64,000 nucleotides of DNA. It comes from Druceiella hillmani. Lineage: Eukaryota > Arthropoda > Insecta > Lepidoptera > Hepialidae. A program made the translations under genes and the position numbers. Shown here piece by piece: positions 11,290-22,759 of this stretch (within the stretch, counting starts at the first letter, position 1; every line of letters starts with the position of its first letter). Under the pieces are notes generated by a model. That model had not been told where the DNA came from. It saw only the letters and a program-made list of their open reading frames with translations, and made no database searches. The stretch is from NCBI GenBank assembly GCA_039881145.1, contig JAYKKI010000061.1, positions 8,713,501 to 8,777,500 on the forward strand, in the 5' to 3' direction.

Positions 11290-11493
11290 TGTTGAAATAT
11301 TTATTTTATGGTAATGCCACTGCGGCTCCTTGCACAATCTGATGCAGAGTATATAAACTGTAACTCCATTGCCGCACTTCCTTTCTCTGCTCATTGACAT
11401 CAAGAATTGCGGTGGCTATTTGTCAGGATTCCTCATTGAAGAATATCTCATTAATCATCCAAACGGTTCCGCCGGCGCAACAATAATTGAACA
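11290..11493 (+). mobile_element. Copia-type 5' LTR inserted in the Helitron remnant
   Basis: The segment starts TGTTGAAATATT, close to the Drosophila copia LTR start, and ends TTGAACA just before a copia-style primer-binding site. It contains a TATA box (tatataaac at about 11349). It is about 204 bp, in the short range known for copia LTRs. The left boundary is judged by similarity, because the flanking Helitron sequence is too decayed to place it exactly. A 3' LTR was not found, so this is a truncated or rearranged insertion. Confidence 0.6.
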
Positions 11494-11508
11494 GGTTATA
11501 GGCCTAGT
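11494..11508 (+). other. Copia primer-binding site (half-tRNA type)
   Basis: GGTTATAGGCCTAGT lies immediately after the LTR end. It differs at two positions from GGTTATGGGCCCAGT, the site of Drosophila copia, which is primed by an internal fragment of initiator tRNA-Met. Its position right after a CA-ending LTR supports the assignment. Confidence 0.7.
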
Positions 11509-11653
11509 AATATTTAGCGTCGAAATAGTTAAAAACCAATTAAGCTGTCAAAAAATTATAACTTGCAAATTGTCAAGCTACTAGCAACGAAATCGAGATA
11601 AAATATCTTCATATAATTCACTAACATTAACTGAAAAAGTAACGGGTCCCGAT

Positions 11654-11960
11654 AACTATTCCACGTGGAGGTTCATCGTAAAAACGTACTTTCAGTATGA
11701 AGAACTGTGGAACTGCATCGAATAAGTGAAACAATTGATTCGAAAGATGATTTAAAGGCAAGAATAAAATTATTTTATTAGTTGATACATCGCTTATATT
11801 TACATTCAAGAAGCTCAGACATCGAAAGCTCAGTCTGGAACAATCTAGCACGTGCTTTCCACAATACCGGGCTATCACGCAGACTATTATATGTTTATTG
11901 GTGGGAACAGCGCAGAATACGAGCCTAAAGTTTCGAACGCTATAACATTTTGAAATTCTA
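11654..11960 (+). pseudogene. Copia Gag, N-terminal half, decayed
   Basis: NYSTWRFIVKTYFQYEELWN (from 11654) matches the copia-superfamily Gag start, where a Trp in NYxxWkfrm is conserved. After a stop and a frameshift come DDLKARIKLFY (about 11746) and VWNNLARAFHN, then TGLSRRLLYVY, matching the family's K-A-I-L and evWdnLakaF blocks. Gag forms the virus-like particle. Stops at several points make it non-coding. Integrase, RT and RNase H were not found, so the element is cut off after about 0.67 kb. Confidence 0.7.
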
Positions 11961-11974
11961 TTATTAATAAACAA

Positions 11975-13080
11975 TCAATTTATAAAAAAGAGTATTTCGA
12001 TAGTTACTTAAATTATATAAGCGATATGAAACTATATCCCGTAATCCATTATTTTATTTTCACAACAAAATGTAAATTATAGTAGATAAACACGTTCAAA
12101 ATTTTAGATTCATAATCCGTCATGATATTGGTTTACTAGGAACCCGCCATGTAGAATAATTGGAACGCATCTCACAACGCATTAACCACTGTAAAAATGT
12201 GGACGCAGTACCCCTGTAGTAACGTGAAAATATGTGCGGAGACACTTAAGCATACATTTATCTTACATATTTCTTTACATCCTAGACATGTAATTTTGAT
12301 AGAACCCATATAAAAATAATACAGGTACATACATATTGAAAGATAAAACGAAGCAAATCAGCTTAAGAATATTTTCCTTAATATTAACTCACTGACACAT
12401 TATAAAATAATTGGAAATCTAGAACCTAAATGTATATTTAAGGGGAAAGCTAATATGTGATAAAGATATGTGTTTCAGCAAAAGAAACAAGTTTGAACTT
12501 ATACTTAAACTAACGCGATATGATACGAGTAACGTAAAGTCCACGCTAGATATGTCTTTTAGTACAAAGAAATCAACAAATAAATAAACGCAGACCACTC
12601 TTAATCGTTTGTGTGAACAAGGACACGTCAGCATAATCGGGCTGCTTTGAAAAAAACTCCTCTATTCCATGCAATGAACTCGTACGTTAGGTAAATTTGC
12701 TTAGAAAAAGATAAACGAAAAAAGGAAACAAAGCGTTCCCCCATCAGACGGCAACCGGAGCAACAGCCCGCGAGGCCGTTGACTGCATCGGCCCCGCGAC
12801 CACATCTCATTAGTCCGAATTAGGTTTCATTCACACTATAATGATGCTTATGCATTGATCACACCTGCAACGGTCCTGCTCCTGTCAAGTATTTATTCTG
12901 ACATTACTCCAGCGGAAATTCATCCTAAAAGTGATTGCTAACATGTTTGATCATACAGAAATAATTTAAACGGGAAGAAATCTAGCGCATTTTGATGGCA
13001 CCATTTAAAGATATGTAAAAATTTAACCTTAAATTTTCTTTTCTGGAGATATTCTTCGATAACAATTTTTTTTTTGAAGT
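11975..13080. other. No gene seen
   Basis: No further copia sequence was found beyond Gag. Short frames on the minus strand (71 and 60 codons near 12419-12810) are unrecognised. The GC-richer bit at 12745-12810 is too short to assign. Confidence 0.45.
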
Positions 13081-13089
13081 AAAACTTCT

Positions 13090-13460
13090 TTACGCACGCT
13101 TGACTTGGGGAGTAAGCTGGTGAATGCGTGACGAGAGCGTTACGAAAAGTGTGATCGGGCGAGGCAAACGGAAGTTGAGAGGGAGATATAAGTTAGTGAA
13201 GATAGAAAGAGAGAGTTACGTTTCGTATATTACTGTAGGGACAAGAGAGAGAGGTGCGAGCACACATTTTCTTTCTCTCTTTCTCGTATATCTAAGACAC
13301 AGTGCAAGCCTATTGTCTGTATCACACTGCAGGAGCGAGAGAGCAGTGCGCGCGCACATTCTCTTTCTCTCTTCCTCTCATATCCAGTGAATATATATAT
13401 ATATATATATATATGTATATGCAAGTTTGCTAGCGTTACGCGAACGGTGATTTTTTGATT
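13090..13460. repeat. Duplicated GA/CT-rich unit plus (AT)n microsatellite
   Basis: A unit with gagagag, then a gtgcg..cacatt block, then a ctttctctctttctc tract occurs twice, about 90 bp apart (near 13235-13290 and 13335-13380). It is followed by (AT)n at 13391-13420. The opposing GA and CT tracts can pair into a hairpin. Frames of 86-88 codons here are products of the simple repeat. Confidence 0.65.
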
Positions 13461-14575
13461 ATTTTGTAATTTCATTTCGTTCTTGAACAATTTTATACAT
13501 TATTATTTTGTTCAATACATTAAATATTCTATGTTTAAAGTGAATAAAATTGTAAATTCATTTTAAAGTTCATAATTTGTGAATTTGAAATTTTACTTCA
13601 GTCGTATGGTCTAAAGCACACTCGTTTTTTTTCTATATTCAGCCAAAATTCAGCTTAAAATAATATATTTTATATATTGCGAATTTATAGGCTAGTCACT
13701 CACCGCGGTTTGAGAGCCATTGAAAACAATGATAAAATCGTTTTTTATAAAATTCATTCAGTTTCCAAATGCGTTTGGTGTACGCAGATATTGTTTATTA
13801 ACTAAATAAAACACAAGAACTATTTTTCAATTTCAAAAAAGTCAAACTTTTCAAATTTCTTATAATATTATATATAGCAGAAACATAAAGAGAATACACA
13901 CTAGAATATACCTGAAATCAGAAAAAAATACTGAAATTCATTCGCAATATACGAATTCTTTGCAATCAGTGTGAATCAGACCTAAGATCGACAATCAGCG
14001 GCGCAGAGCGCGCTGCGAAACGCGCGGAATGCCAAATTGCGCTGTTGACAGCGACGCATACTTGTATCAATTACACGTAGCCCAGACGGAAAGAAACTGG
14101 AGGATGCTATTTTTTCTTGAAGTTTTTTCTTAAATTTTTTCATCAATTATTCAGCGTACTAACCCCGGATACACTTAAACTTGTATGCCAGTCAGTATGC
14201 AAGGCCATCCTTATATATTATCACAGAAGGTGGTCAATGATATTTTAAGAACAAGTATTAATGTATGCGGTTAAGAAAATCGAGAATGGAAGAATATCGA
14301 TAAAAGTAGAAGTAGTTGCACATAATGATATTCTGAATGCAGTACAAAGCAAAAGAACAGGGATTGTTTTTTAACGTTTTTCGCAGGAATGTGCTACACA
14401 TATGTAGTATGTTCTCATGGGAATAAAAAAGTTGTCTTTAGAAGTATATTCTTAGGATACCGCAAATTGAGAAAATGGAACCTTAAACCTCGTAGCATCA
14501 CTCACATGCCGTGTCCTCACTTGATCGTCACAGCCATTTTATCAGAAATCGTCCAACTTGGAAAGCTCAAATTCG
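13460..14575. other. No gene seen; one GC-rich patch
   Basis: AT-rich, apart from a patch at about 13985-14075 (gcggcgcagagcgcgctgcg). I found no protein similarity in the 77-codon frame at 14389-14622, whose end is contained in the hairpin described next. Confidence 0.45.
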
Positions 14576-14578
14576 GTA

Positions 14579-14644
14579 CGGTTATAAAGAACATTAAACC
14601 TCATGTATCTCTCAGTACATGAGGTTAAATATTCTTTACAACCG
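14579..14644. repeat. 66-bp foldback: 29-bp arms, 26 paired, 8-bp loop
   Basis: The left arm 14579-14607 and right arm 14616-14644 are reverse complements at 26 of 29 positions, with the inner 11 bp (aacctcatgta) perfect and the loop tctctcag. Size and pairing resemble a microRNA precursor, but also a small foldback element. There is no evidence of expression. Confidence 0.7.
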
Positions 14645-14649
14645 TGTAT

Positions 14650-17600
14650 GGAGATATTATAGGAGCCAAACTAAATTTTCGAATGTTTTTTTAAACTCGT
14701 TTTATATAGGACATACATTGAAAAGGAGAGTTACGAGAATTCCACGGATATTTTTTTAGAACTTATATAAGACAATTCGGTAAAATAACGCCAAAAACAC
14801 TTATCGTCTTCACCTCATATTTTCAAAACTGCTAAATCAAAATTATGAAAAGGAGAGCGCTGCCAGAGGTTCCCCTAAAGTTTATCGAAAAACTAATGCG
14901 ATATTATTTCAAATCGTCGCCGCCGCGGTTTGTTAGGTTGACTACAAGCTAACGATCTTTGACGGAGCGGCGCATCGTGTCCTATAGAGCGATGGTCATA
15001 GTGGCGTAGCTTAAATGCCACAGACAAGTGACTGCAACAGATCCCCACTCGTGCGAGAAGCCACGCACTGCAATCGCCAAGCCGACTGGTCAGAGTGGCT
15101 ATTATGGGCATTACCTCCAATAAATACGCGCATTGGGAGAGACCTATGTTTTAGCAGTAGACGGATATAGGCTATTGAGCTCAGTTTAAATTTCATAGTT
15201 ATTTAGAAATTCATGATATGTATTTCAAGTATAAAAGGTACAATACGCAATAAATTCGCATGGTGAATATTACTATTTGTAAATAATTTAATAGTACTGC
15301 TATGTATGCTAAAAGGTGTATATGTGTGTCAATATTTACAGAACCCGAGTACATGTGCGAGTTCTAATCTAACTTCAGTTTTTTTTAATACTTAATAGTT
15401 GGCAGAACTAAATAAAATAGGCAGTACTCTATGATTGCTCACTCAATACGTAGAACAATTTGATGTGCTTTCAAATGTTGCAAGTTTAACTAATTTGGCC
15501 ATAACGCTTCAAAAGTAGTTGTGTAAATTGGTTCAACGTTTGGACCGCAAGAAACTGAGTGCCCGCTGCTCAGTAACTCGCTTAAAATGAGCCGATGATG
15601 ATGAAGTCAGTGTAAAATCACAAAACCAGTATCTACCCGGCCACTGTCGGATGGCAAACGCTCATTTCTAAATAATTCTACAAATTTCAGTTAACTCGTC
15701 TAAATTTCGTCGCAATTTTCAGTTATTTACACTGTTTTTAACACAAATTCACGTCGAAGTTTTGAATTCACCTATTGAGTATAATAGCCTCTCGCCAATT
15801 AACGGTCATCGACTTTGCGTTGATCCTGTGGCCGGTCATCGGCTTCAAGGACCCCTTCTTCCCGGGCGATGACTTCACGGGTCACTATTTCTGTTATCTC
15901 CTTTATTAGGACTTCACACCCTGCCATAATAACATATACAAAGACATATAAAATAGCATTAATTTATACAAATAACGGAGATAAACATAAAGTTTTTGTA
16001 CTGTCACACCACGATTGTTTATCTTTTATTAATCCAGTATATGTTGATAACAACATAATTCTGAAACAGTTTGACCGATTAAGTTCAATAAATATTTAGC
16101 GCACAGACTTACGACTTTTATATTTTCGTTTCGTTAGTTGATCTGGTCTTATGACCATGGTCTTATGAAAAAATGCTTAGTTATATACAAGTTGAAATTA
16201 CTTGATACTTGAAAAATTTGTCCCTTTTTAAAACCTGCAAGCTTAAACTTAAGTGCATATAAGTTAACAATTAGAGTGAGCCAATCAATCAACAATCAAC
16301 AAAAACCAAGACTACTTCAACGTTGAATGTTAGGTCGCCGTCGTTTCACGGTATCAACGCGACACATCAACAACGATATTCGATATATTATGTCAACAAT
16401 GATATTCAAGATCCGTGTACAACTAAGTTTTTAAATATAAAATGACCACATATTCGATTTCGATAAATATTGATCAAAATGTTTACAAAATCATCACACT
16501 CGGTATGAATGTGATAAATTTGTGACAATTTTTTTCTGACCCTTGTCAAATTTCTAGTGAAAGAATATTCATTTTAGTATATAGCAGGAAAAAACTAGGC
16601 ACTGGCAATCTTGGAAAAATCATAGGCGAACATCTTACATTATAACACCTATTTATCTAATGAATTAAATTTTATTCTGAATGATTATACATATAACTCC
16701 TTCGTTTTTTAACGGAAAAGACAGCGAATATTTTGAAATGAATTACTAACAAAATTTACGGATATAATGCCGATTTATTTCACCAAAACCTGACGATTTA
16801 TTTCACTATTCCATTTCGCAATCAGAATATACAAGCGCAAATTGGCCAAGGTTTCAACTTATTTTACCTTCACAAGTGAAGTAAATACTCGTAAATAAAG
16901 ACCACACCAACGTTTTAACTTACAACTTCTAATTCAAAGCCAAAACAGTTAATTAACTATCTAATTAATATCAACTATATATAAATATATGATTTTACAT
17001 AAAAGCGATATGTTGATAAATTTAACTATACATTAGACACGATAGTGATATATGTACAGTGTTTATGTATATGGATCGTCACTATACCGATATATTTTAT
17101 AAGTAATTCTGCAACTAAATCGATACTGAAAAATTGGCCTTAAATGTATAATGAAATAGTTGCTTATAACTCATATGTTATATACAGTAGATCAATTTAT
17201 TAAAGAAAGGAAGAGGTTTCAGTAAGGCCAAGTCAGATCTGTAATTCATTGATAATTTTTAGAAATGTTTATTGCAATTTTTAGCTTTTAAATTATTGGT
17301 CTGTACTGTGAATATATTAACGACAGTGGTAATTTTTTCCAAAGATGTCATATTATTATGTTCTAATGCGTATGGAAAAAACAATAAAAATATACGACAC
17401 CCTTTGGCACCCGTTAGTTGTAAATTTAAATAAGAGAATCTGAAATGAATATGAAGGTGCTTTGATTTATCTTTATGATAATTTATCTCAATAAATCGTG
17501 AAGTATGCCTGCTTGTCTCTTTTTAATTAATTTATAATTCACTTATTTAAATTTTCAATACAAGAATTTTAATTTATAAAAAAGGTAATGAGAACTCACT

Positions 17601-18710
17601 AATAGACAAATAGTTAAAATGGTTTTATCATTTTACGTCAACGTAAGTAATATACATTCTCTTTGTATTAAAATAGATGGAAAGAATATGGAAGCGGATC
17701 AAATGGTAATCTGTATTTAAATATGATGATTTAGTTTTGTTAAATTATCATTAACTTCTTAAAGTAATAAAAATTTAAAAAAGAAAAATCGATACAATAT
17801 GTATTTTTATGAAATCTACCATAATAAAAGCGCGAATAGAAATGATTTAATGAAAGTAGTATAATTTCAAAATATTTTTTCCCTTCGCACGTTGATATTT
17901 TCCAACTTTTTTCCGACATAAAACCAACGCAGAATAGACAAAGAACTTAATTTTATACCCAAGTTTAATCGGTGACAGATTTTCGATTTACATTCGACGG
18001 TCTCTAGAGCCGCGTATAAATAAATATCAACTTCCTCATTCAGATCCACAACTAACTAGTCCTAGTCGGTGTAAGTTCATTTGAACCATAGATCTTATAT
18101 TTTACTGATTTATTATCGAAACCGGCATGCGAGGAAGAGCAAAATCGTCGTATGTAAAAGAAAATGTTTATAAATACGATCTCGAAATAAGTATAAACCA
18201 AGCTTATGTAATAACGCTATTTGCAGAACAGCTGGAGAATGACTACACTCTCAAAAACTATAAACAGTTTGTAACGTGCAGCTCGGGAAACGCATTTATT
18301 AAATGCAGAATAGTGGTCGTTAACATTTTCGTATCGCGTTCATATTTTGCGTTACGATAAAATGTCACATTTTAATTAAATTGCCAGAAACAATATATTT
18401 TTAAAAATTGTTCAAATTAAATCTTCCTAGCTTCCAAGCACACACTAACGTAACAAGTCTACTTTTCCTACCTTATGGCAGACAAATCACAATCTATGAT
18501 TTTTTTTATATTTGTCATATATTTGTAATTGCTAATTCAGCACGGTCTGTTTTACTACAAAGAAAAATTTTGCTATATTACACATTTATAGATTTTCACA
18601 CATTTTCACGCTACGGTGCTATCTATAGTCTCATATATAGTGATGTCACTGTAGTTATATATATATATAAATATAATTGCATTAATAAATTAAAAACATT
18701 TATTAAAATA
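14650..18710. other. About 4 kb without a recognisable gene
   Basis: AT-rich sequence with a GC-richer patch at 14905-15110. Another lies at 15785-15890, where ggccggtcatcggcttcaag and a near-duplicate ggtcatcgac occur. Frames of 60-102 codons (such as 15869-16099, 18127-18360 and 18408-18716) match nothing I know. No splice-flanked coding segment was convincing. Confidence 0.4.
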
Positions 18711-18719
18711 AAATAAATA

Positions 18720-18965
18720 TCGCCATCTAATGGAAAATAGCTAAACTACAATTTATGACGGTGGTTTATGAATGAAACAGATGTCGCTGTCAATTAATTA
18801 AGTAGTAATCTGTTAATTAAACAAATAATGGTAGAGTTGAGAATTAAACTAAAAAATTCTATTGCAAATGTTAACCAAGCCTTTAAGGTAAAAAATTGCA
18901 AAATATCCTTAAAATTCATCAAGCTATTCTAGCGCGATGCGCACACATAACATAGCTTTGTTAGC
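18720..18965 (+). repeat. Unnamed dispersed repeat, copy 1
   Basis: The block gaaacagatgtcgctgtc + aattaattaagt, followed later by gcgatgcgcacacataac, has a diverged counterpart at 36745-36945: gaaatagatgtcgcttcg + attaattaagt, then catgatgcgcgtacagaca. The copies run in the same orientation. No coding sequence. Boundaries are uncertain. Confidence 0.4.
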
Positions 18966-19376
18966 ACTTTATTAGACATACAGAAAACAGTCGAAAGTAG
19001 ATTTAAAATTCAAATCCTGGTTTTCAAAGAAGTTCAGCCTGTTCCCAAGCTCAATGTAATATCTTTAAAATTTATTTTATTACTTCTGTTTTATGCGAAG
19101 CAACGACGGACTTAACTGACCTCAATTTCTCAAGACATTTCCAATAGACGCATTTCAATTTTATTTAAATCTAACTAAATTCATACCCTTGTTAAATCTA
19201 TATTCCATATTTGTCAAGCACACTAATACTTATATTCTTACCTATGTATTTAGACCCTAATTTTATGAGCACTTAGCTCATGATTGGTTGGTCGAATAAA
19301 TGGTTCACATTTTTATAACGCATCCTGTACTTTATATCACAGCTGATATTATGCAAAATTGGTATATAAAACTAAA

Positions 19377-19406
19377 TATATGTATATGCATATATATATA
19401 TATATA

Positions 19407-19494
<88 letters not shown>
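19377..19494. repeat. (TA)n microsatellite
   Basis: More than 100 bp of almost pure TA, interrupted by tatgca near the left end. It explains the Tyr/Ile frames on both strands. Confidence 0.95.
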
Positions 19495-19609
19495 AACACA
19501 GACTGAAACTTCTTACATACATTATTATTAGTACCAGGTGACCGAGCGATGCTCGGTGTATATCGAATTTCCCATAGGAAAGTGAAATTGCTTGTTTCAT
19601 GGTATTAGA

Positions 19610-20062
19610 TTTTCTTTTTCCTTCCCCGTCCCTTTCCCCTTCCTCTTTGACTTTGCTTTCGCCTTCGGCCTTAGGTCTCGCCTTCGCTCTCCCCTTACCG
19701 TTCACCTTCGCGTTCGTGTTCACCTTCTCATTTTCGCCTTAGCGTTCGCGTTGGCCTTCATGTTCGCCTTCGCGTTCGTCTTCGCGTTGGCGTTCGCCTT
19801 GGCGTTCGCGTTCGCCTTGGCGTTCGCGTTCGCGTTCGCTCTCGCGTTCCCCTTCCACTTCACGTACCCATTCCTCTTACCGTCCCCTCGTCTTCACTCC
19901 CCTCTCCTTCCCCTCCCCCTCCATCTTCACATACACCTCCCTCTCCCTCCTTTCCCCCCTCCCCTTCCCCTTCCTCTTCCGCTTCCCGTTCAAGTTCCCC
20001 TTCTCCTTCTCCTTCTCCTTCTCCTTCCCCTTCTCCTTTCACTTCCCCATCCATTTTCTTAT
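19610..20062. repeat. Polypyrimidine hexamer-based minisatellite, about 450 bp
   Basis: One strand is almost free of A. The block starts with cttttccttcccc, passes into GTTCGC/CTTCGC/CTTGGC hexamers (19700-19850), then plain CCT/CTT runs, and ends in perfect cttctc hexamers (about 19997-20035). It yields an F/A/L/P frame of 164 codons on one strand and an E/G-rich frame on the other, both artefacts. Long homopurine-homopyrimidine mirror tracts can form triplex DNA. Confidence 0.85.
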
Positions 20063-20074
20063 GTTTTTCCATTC

Positions 20075-20295
20075 AAAAGTTATTGAGTCATACATAGTGT
20101 GCGTAGTAATTTTGAAAATTTTAAATGGCTGCCATTTCCAAAATAATTAACCGACATGGCTCATCTTCTGAATTATTCAATAGAATCACCCAAGCAATAA
20201 ATATACCAAATTACATCAAAATCGTTAGAACCGTTTCCGAGAAACCATTTAAATATTTACATACAAGAATTGCTCGTTTAATAGTATAAGATACA
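20075..20295 (+). mobile_element. Non-LTR (RTE-like) 3' tail remnant
   Basis: The segment holds catcaaaatcgttagaacc, gtttccgagaaacc and, at its end, acaagaattgctcgtttaa followed by agtataagata. This set of strings is familiar from 3' ends of RTE-like non-LTR elements in Lepidoptera. A matching gaccgagcgatgctcggt motif lies at 19541-19558, just upstream of the polypyrimidine block. The whole 19.54-20.30 kb may therefore be one element that accumulated the minisatellite. No reverse transcriptase frame remains. Confidence 0.5.
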
Positions 20296-20299
20296 GTAC

Positions 20300-20660
20300 T
20301 CTATGGCGACTTTATTGGTGATGATATAAGCGACTTCGTCCACGTACAAAGTAATTTATAACTAAATTTTGATAAAAATATAAGATTATAAGTAATTAAC
20401 GACTTAACGAAGAAATTACAGTAGCACCATCTAGTGGTTAAAGTAAGTTCATATTTCACTCTGAGTAAATTTTTTCCTTTTGTTTTCCTTAAGAAACGAT
20501 GTATTTTTCCGTGGGTTTTTTTTATTTGGTTTTTAACCATCCTATTTATTACTCCGCAATAAGTTCTATTAGTGTGCAAATTTCAATAAGATCGGTCAAT
20601 TCCTTAAAGAGCTATTAAGTAACAGGCAAACAAACACTTTCATCGATAACTTTAACCAAT
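20300..20660 (+). other. Second retroelement 3'-tail-like segment
   Basis: It contains gtgtgcaaatttcaataagatcgg near its right end, of the kind seen in non-LTR 3' untranslated regions. A motif GCACCATCTAGTGG lies at 20424-20437. No coding frame is recognised. The 92-codon minus-strand frame here is probably chance. Confidence 0.35.
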
Positions 20661-20734
20661 ATTTATATTATATAGGAATATTGATCTCACAGCGCCGCTG
20701 TTTGTTGACAACCACTGAAAAAAAATTACGCGAA

Positions 20735-21060
20735 ACCTGACACTAGCCTGCGCAGCCCCAACCTATTACGCTGGCCTGGCGATAATAAATTCGCGAGGCG
20801 AGGGCAACCGGAGCGAGCAATCCAAAACACTGCGTCATCCCGCGCGGAACGGCGCGGCGCGCAAGATAACTCCGCGACGTACTCAATATCAACACAGCTG
20901 GAATGTAAACAGACGGCCGGCGCCCGACGATCGCACTACGCGGAAGCAAATATTTCTATTACTACGGCAAGAAGTTTATCTTGGTCTGTTATCGATACGA
21001 AGACGCCACGTGAGATACGTCGAACGTCGGCGCGTGGGGGCGGCATAAGGTTATTTCAGC
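20735..21060. promoter_or_regulatory. GC-rich island, candidate promoter or enhancer
   Basis: A 320-bp island with gcgcggaacggcgcggcgcg, a CACGTG E-box at 21007-21012, GATAA strings (20781, 20865) and gcgcgtgggggcgg at the right end. In this AT-rich window such islands are rare and sharply bounded. No TATA box plus initiator pair was found and no gene follows, so the call rests on composition only. Confidence 0.3.
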
Positions 21061-21064
21061 AGTT

Positions 21065-22725
21065 TCAGGTTGATTAGAGAAAAGGTCACGAGATTAATTC
21101 CATGTCTAGTCGTCTGCTTTATAACGAGAAATAAAATAAATGTGGTACTTGAAATTGTCTTGTGTATAAAAAGTGTTGGTATTTCTGTGAAATCATACGC
21201 CTCTTTATCATCTAATTTTTTAAATATAACGCACAGAGACCACGCTTCATTCAGTGGTATACTGGAATGCAGGGTCTATTATATTTAAACACGCGACTTC
21301 AATATTTTCATAGTTTAGTAAATATGTAATTTTGCTCGTACGTATTAACTAAATATTATATAATTAAATGAACTATAATACATTGACAGGTGGAAGTCGA
21401 AATAAGCGGTCCGAATAATTCCTCTCATGGTACGGATTTATCACAAAAGTAGATATTGGAAGTGAAAATATATGTCTATAGTTTTTAAGCCTTGACTCCT
21501 TATTTCTACTCTTAAAATATATTTTTTTTATTTAACCTAAAACTCCAAATATAAAGGTTCGTTTACTGTTTCGTGTCCGTGATGCATAATTAGGTTAAAT
21601 ATTTTTTTTATATTGGTAAGGATTACGTATTGAGTAATTTGCAAAGTCGGGTAAATATTAAAAAAAAACTAATTTTTGCAAACTTTAATAATCTTATTAC
21701 TCGTAGATGGTGAGTCGTAAGAAAATTTCGCTATGAAGGAATTCGAAGAAAATTTAATTCTTCTACAAAAAATGTGGCATCAACGGCAATAATCAGTTAT
21801 AAAGTTAAGCAAAGATGGCGGATTTAGCGTATCATCTCAGATTACCCCAATTACGATACATCGAGGGCCTTCAACAGTATGTTAAGCTGATCTTAGCTGT
21901 TATCCATTTAACGGCACAGGTAGGTTAATATGAGAGACACAGTTAGGTAATATGAGTATATTGTGCACATTAGCAATAATTACTGACTCGTTCGGTTAAC
22001 GAGAAATCCCAGCGAGCCACGCTTCGGCGACGTGTCGTCGTGAATCATCACTATCGACCGGCGGCGTTTCGGTTCCGGGCGGAATAACGTCGCCCTTATC
22101 GAGCAAAACTTGCTGGCTACTAGATACTAATCACGTTATTACATCTGCTGAACCAAGCTCAATTTCTGACAGCTTCCTGACACCAACACACGCGGATTAA
22201 TTACGTAAACGTTTCATAGTTATTATATTAATACAGTTAGAAAACAATATATTTGCGCGTGTTTATTTTTATTCCTGATTTTCAAAAAGGACACGAGATT
22301 CAGAGACGTATCTGAAATCTAACTTTTACACTTGTCAGTCGATTTTAAAAAGAATATCAATTGTGTACAAGAAATTAAACAAGTTCCCGACCTTCATGGT
22401 TATTCATGAAACATATAGGAGGCAGGCGCACTTACAAACAGAGAATATGGTTAGACGAGACAAGACTGAAAATGTTACTTATATAATAAAACTGTTGCAT
22501 CTTATCATAGTATCACTGATAGAACATAGTAGAGAAAAGTAATTCAGAAGGATTAATAGCTGTAAATTCAAGATATGAACACCAATTACAAATTAATCAA
22601 TTCGGAACGCGTTTATATCTCTTTCAATACAATTGGGCATTATTTATTCGACTGCTGAATAAATATTCATTATATGTTATTTATTTCAAAATACAAATAA
22701 CTATTCATTAGACGACACCAGAGAA
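21065..22725. other. No gene seen; GC patch at 22010-22120
   Basis: Mostly AT-rich. A patch at 22010-22120 holds cgacgtgtcgtcg, ccggcggcgtttcggttccg and cggaataacgtcg. A 72-codon frame at 21070-21288 is unrecognised. Confidence 0.4.
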
Positions 22726-22729
22726 AAAT

Positions 22730-22758
22730 CCTACTACTACGTGTAGTGTAGTAGTAGG
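22730..22758. repeat. Perfect inverted repeat, 11-bp arms
   Basis: CCTACTACTAC (22730-22740) and GTAGTAGTAGG (22748-22758) are exact complements around a 7-bp loop that can itself pair further (actacgtgtagt). It could be a cruciform or a small RNA hairpin. The function is unknown. Confidence 0.75.
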
Positions 22759-22759
22759 A

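Noticed and set aside
18012..18075. TATAAATA followed by a GTAAGT donor, as a short first exon
   Set aside because: The TATA-initiator spacing is too short (about 23 bp) and no coding or acceptor partner was found.
19592..20086. 164-codon frame rich in Phe, Ala, Leu and Pro, and its E/G-rich opposite
   Set aside because: Translation of a polypyrimidine hexamer repeat; no protein-like variation.
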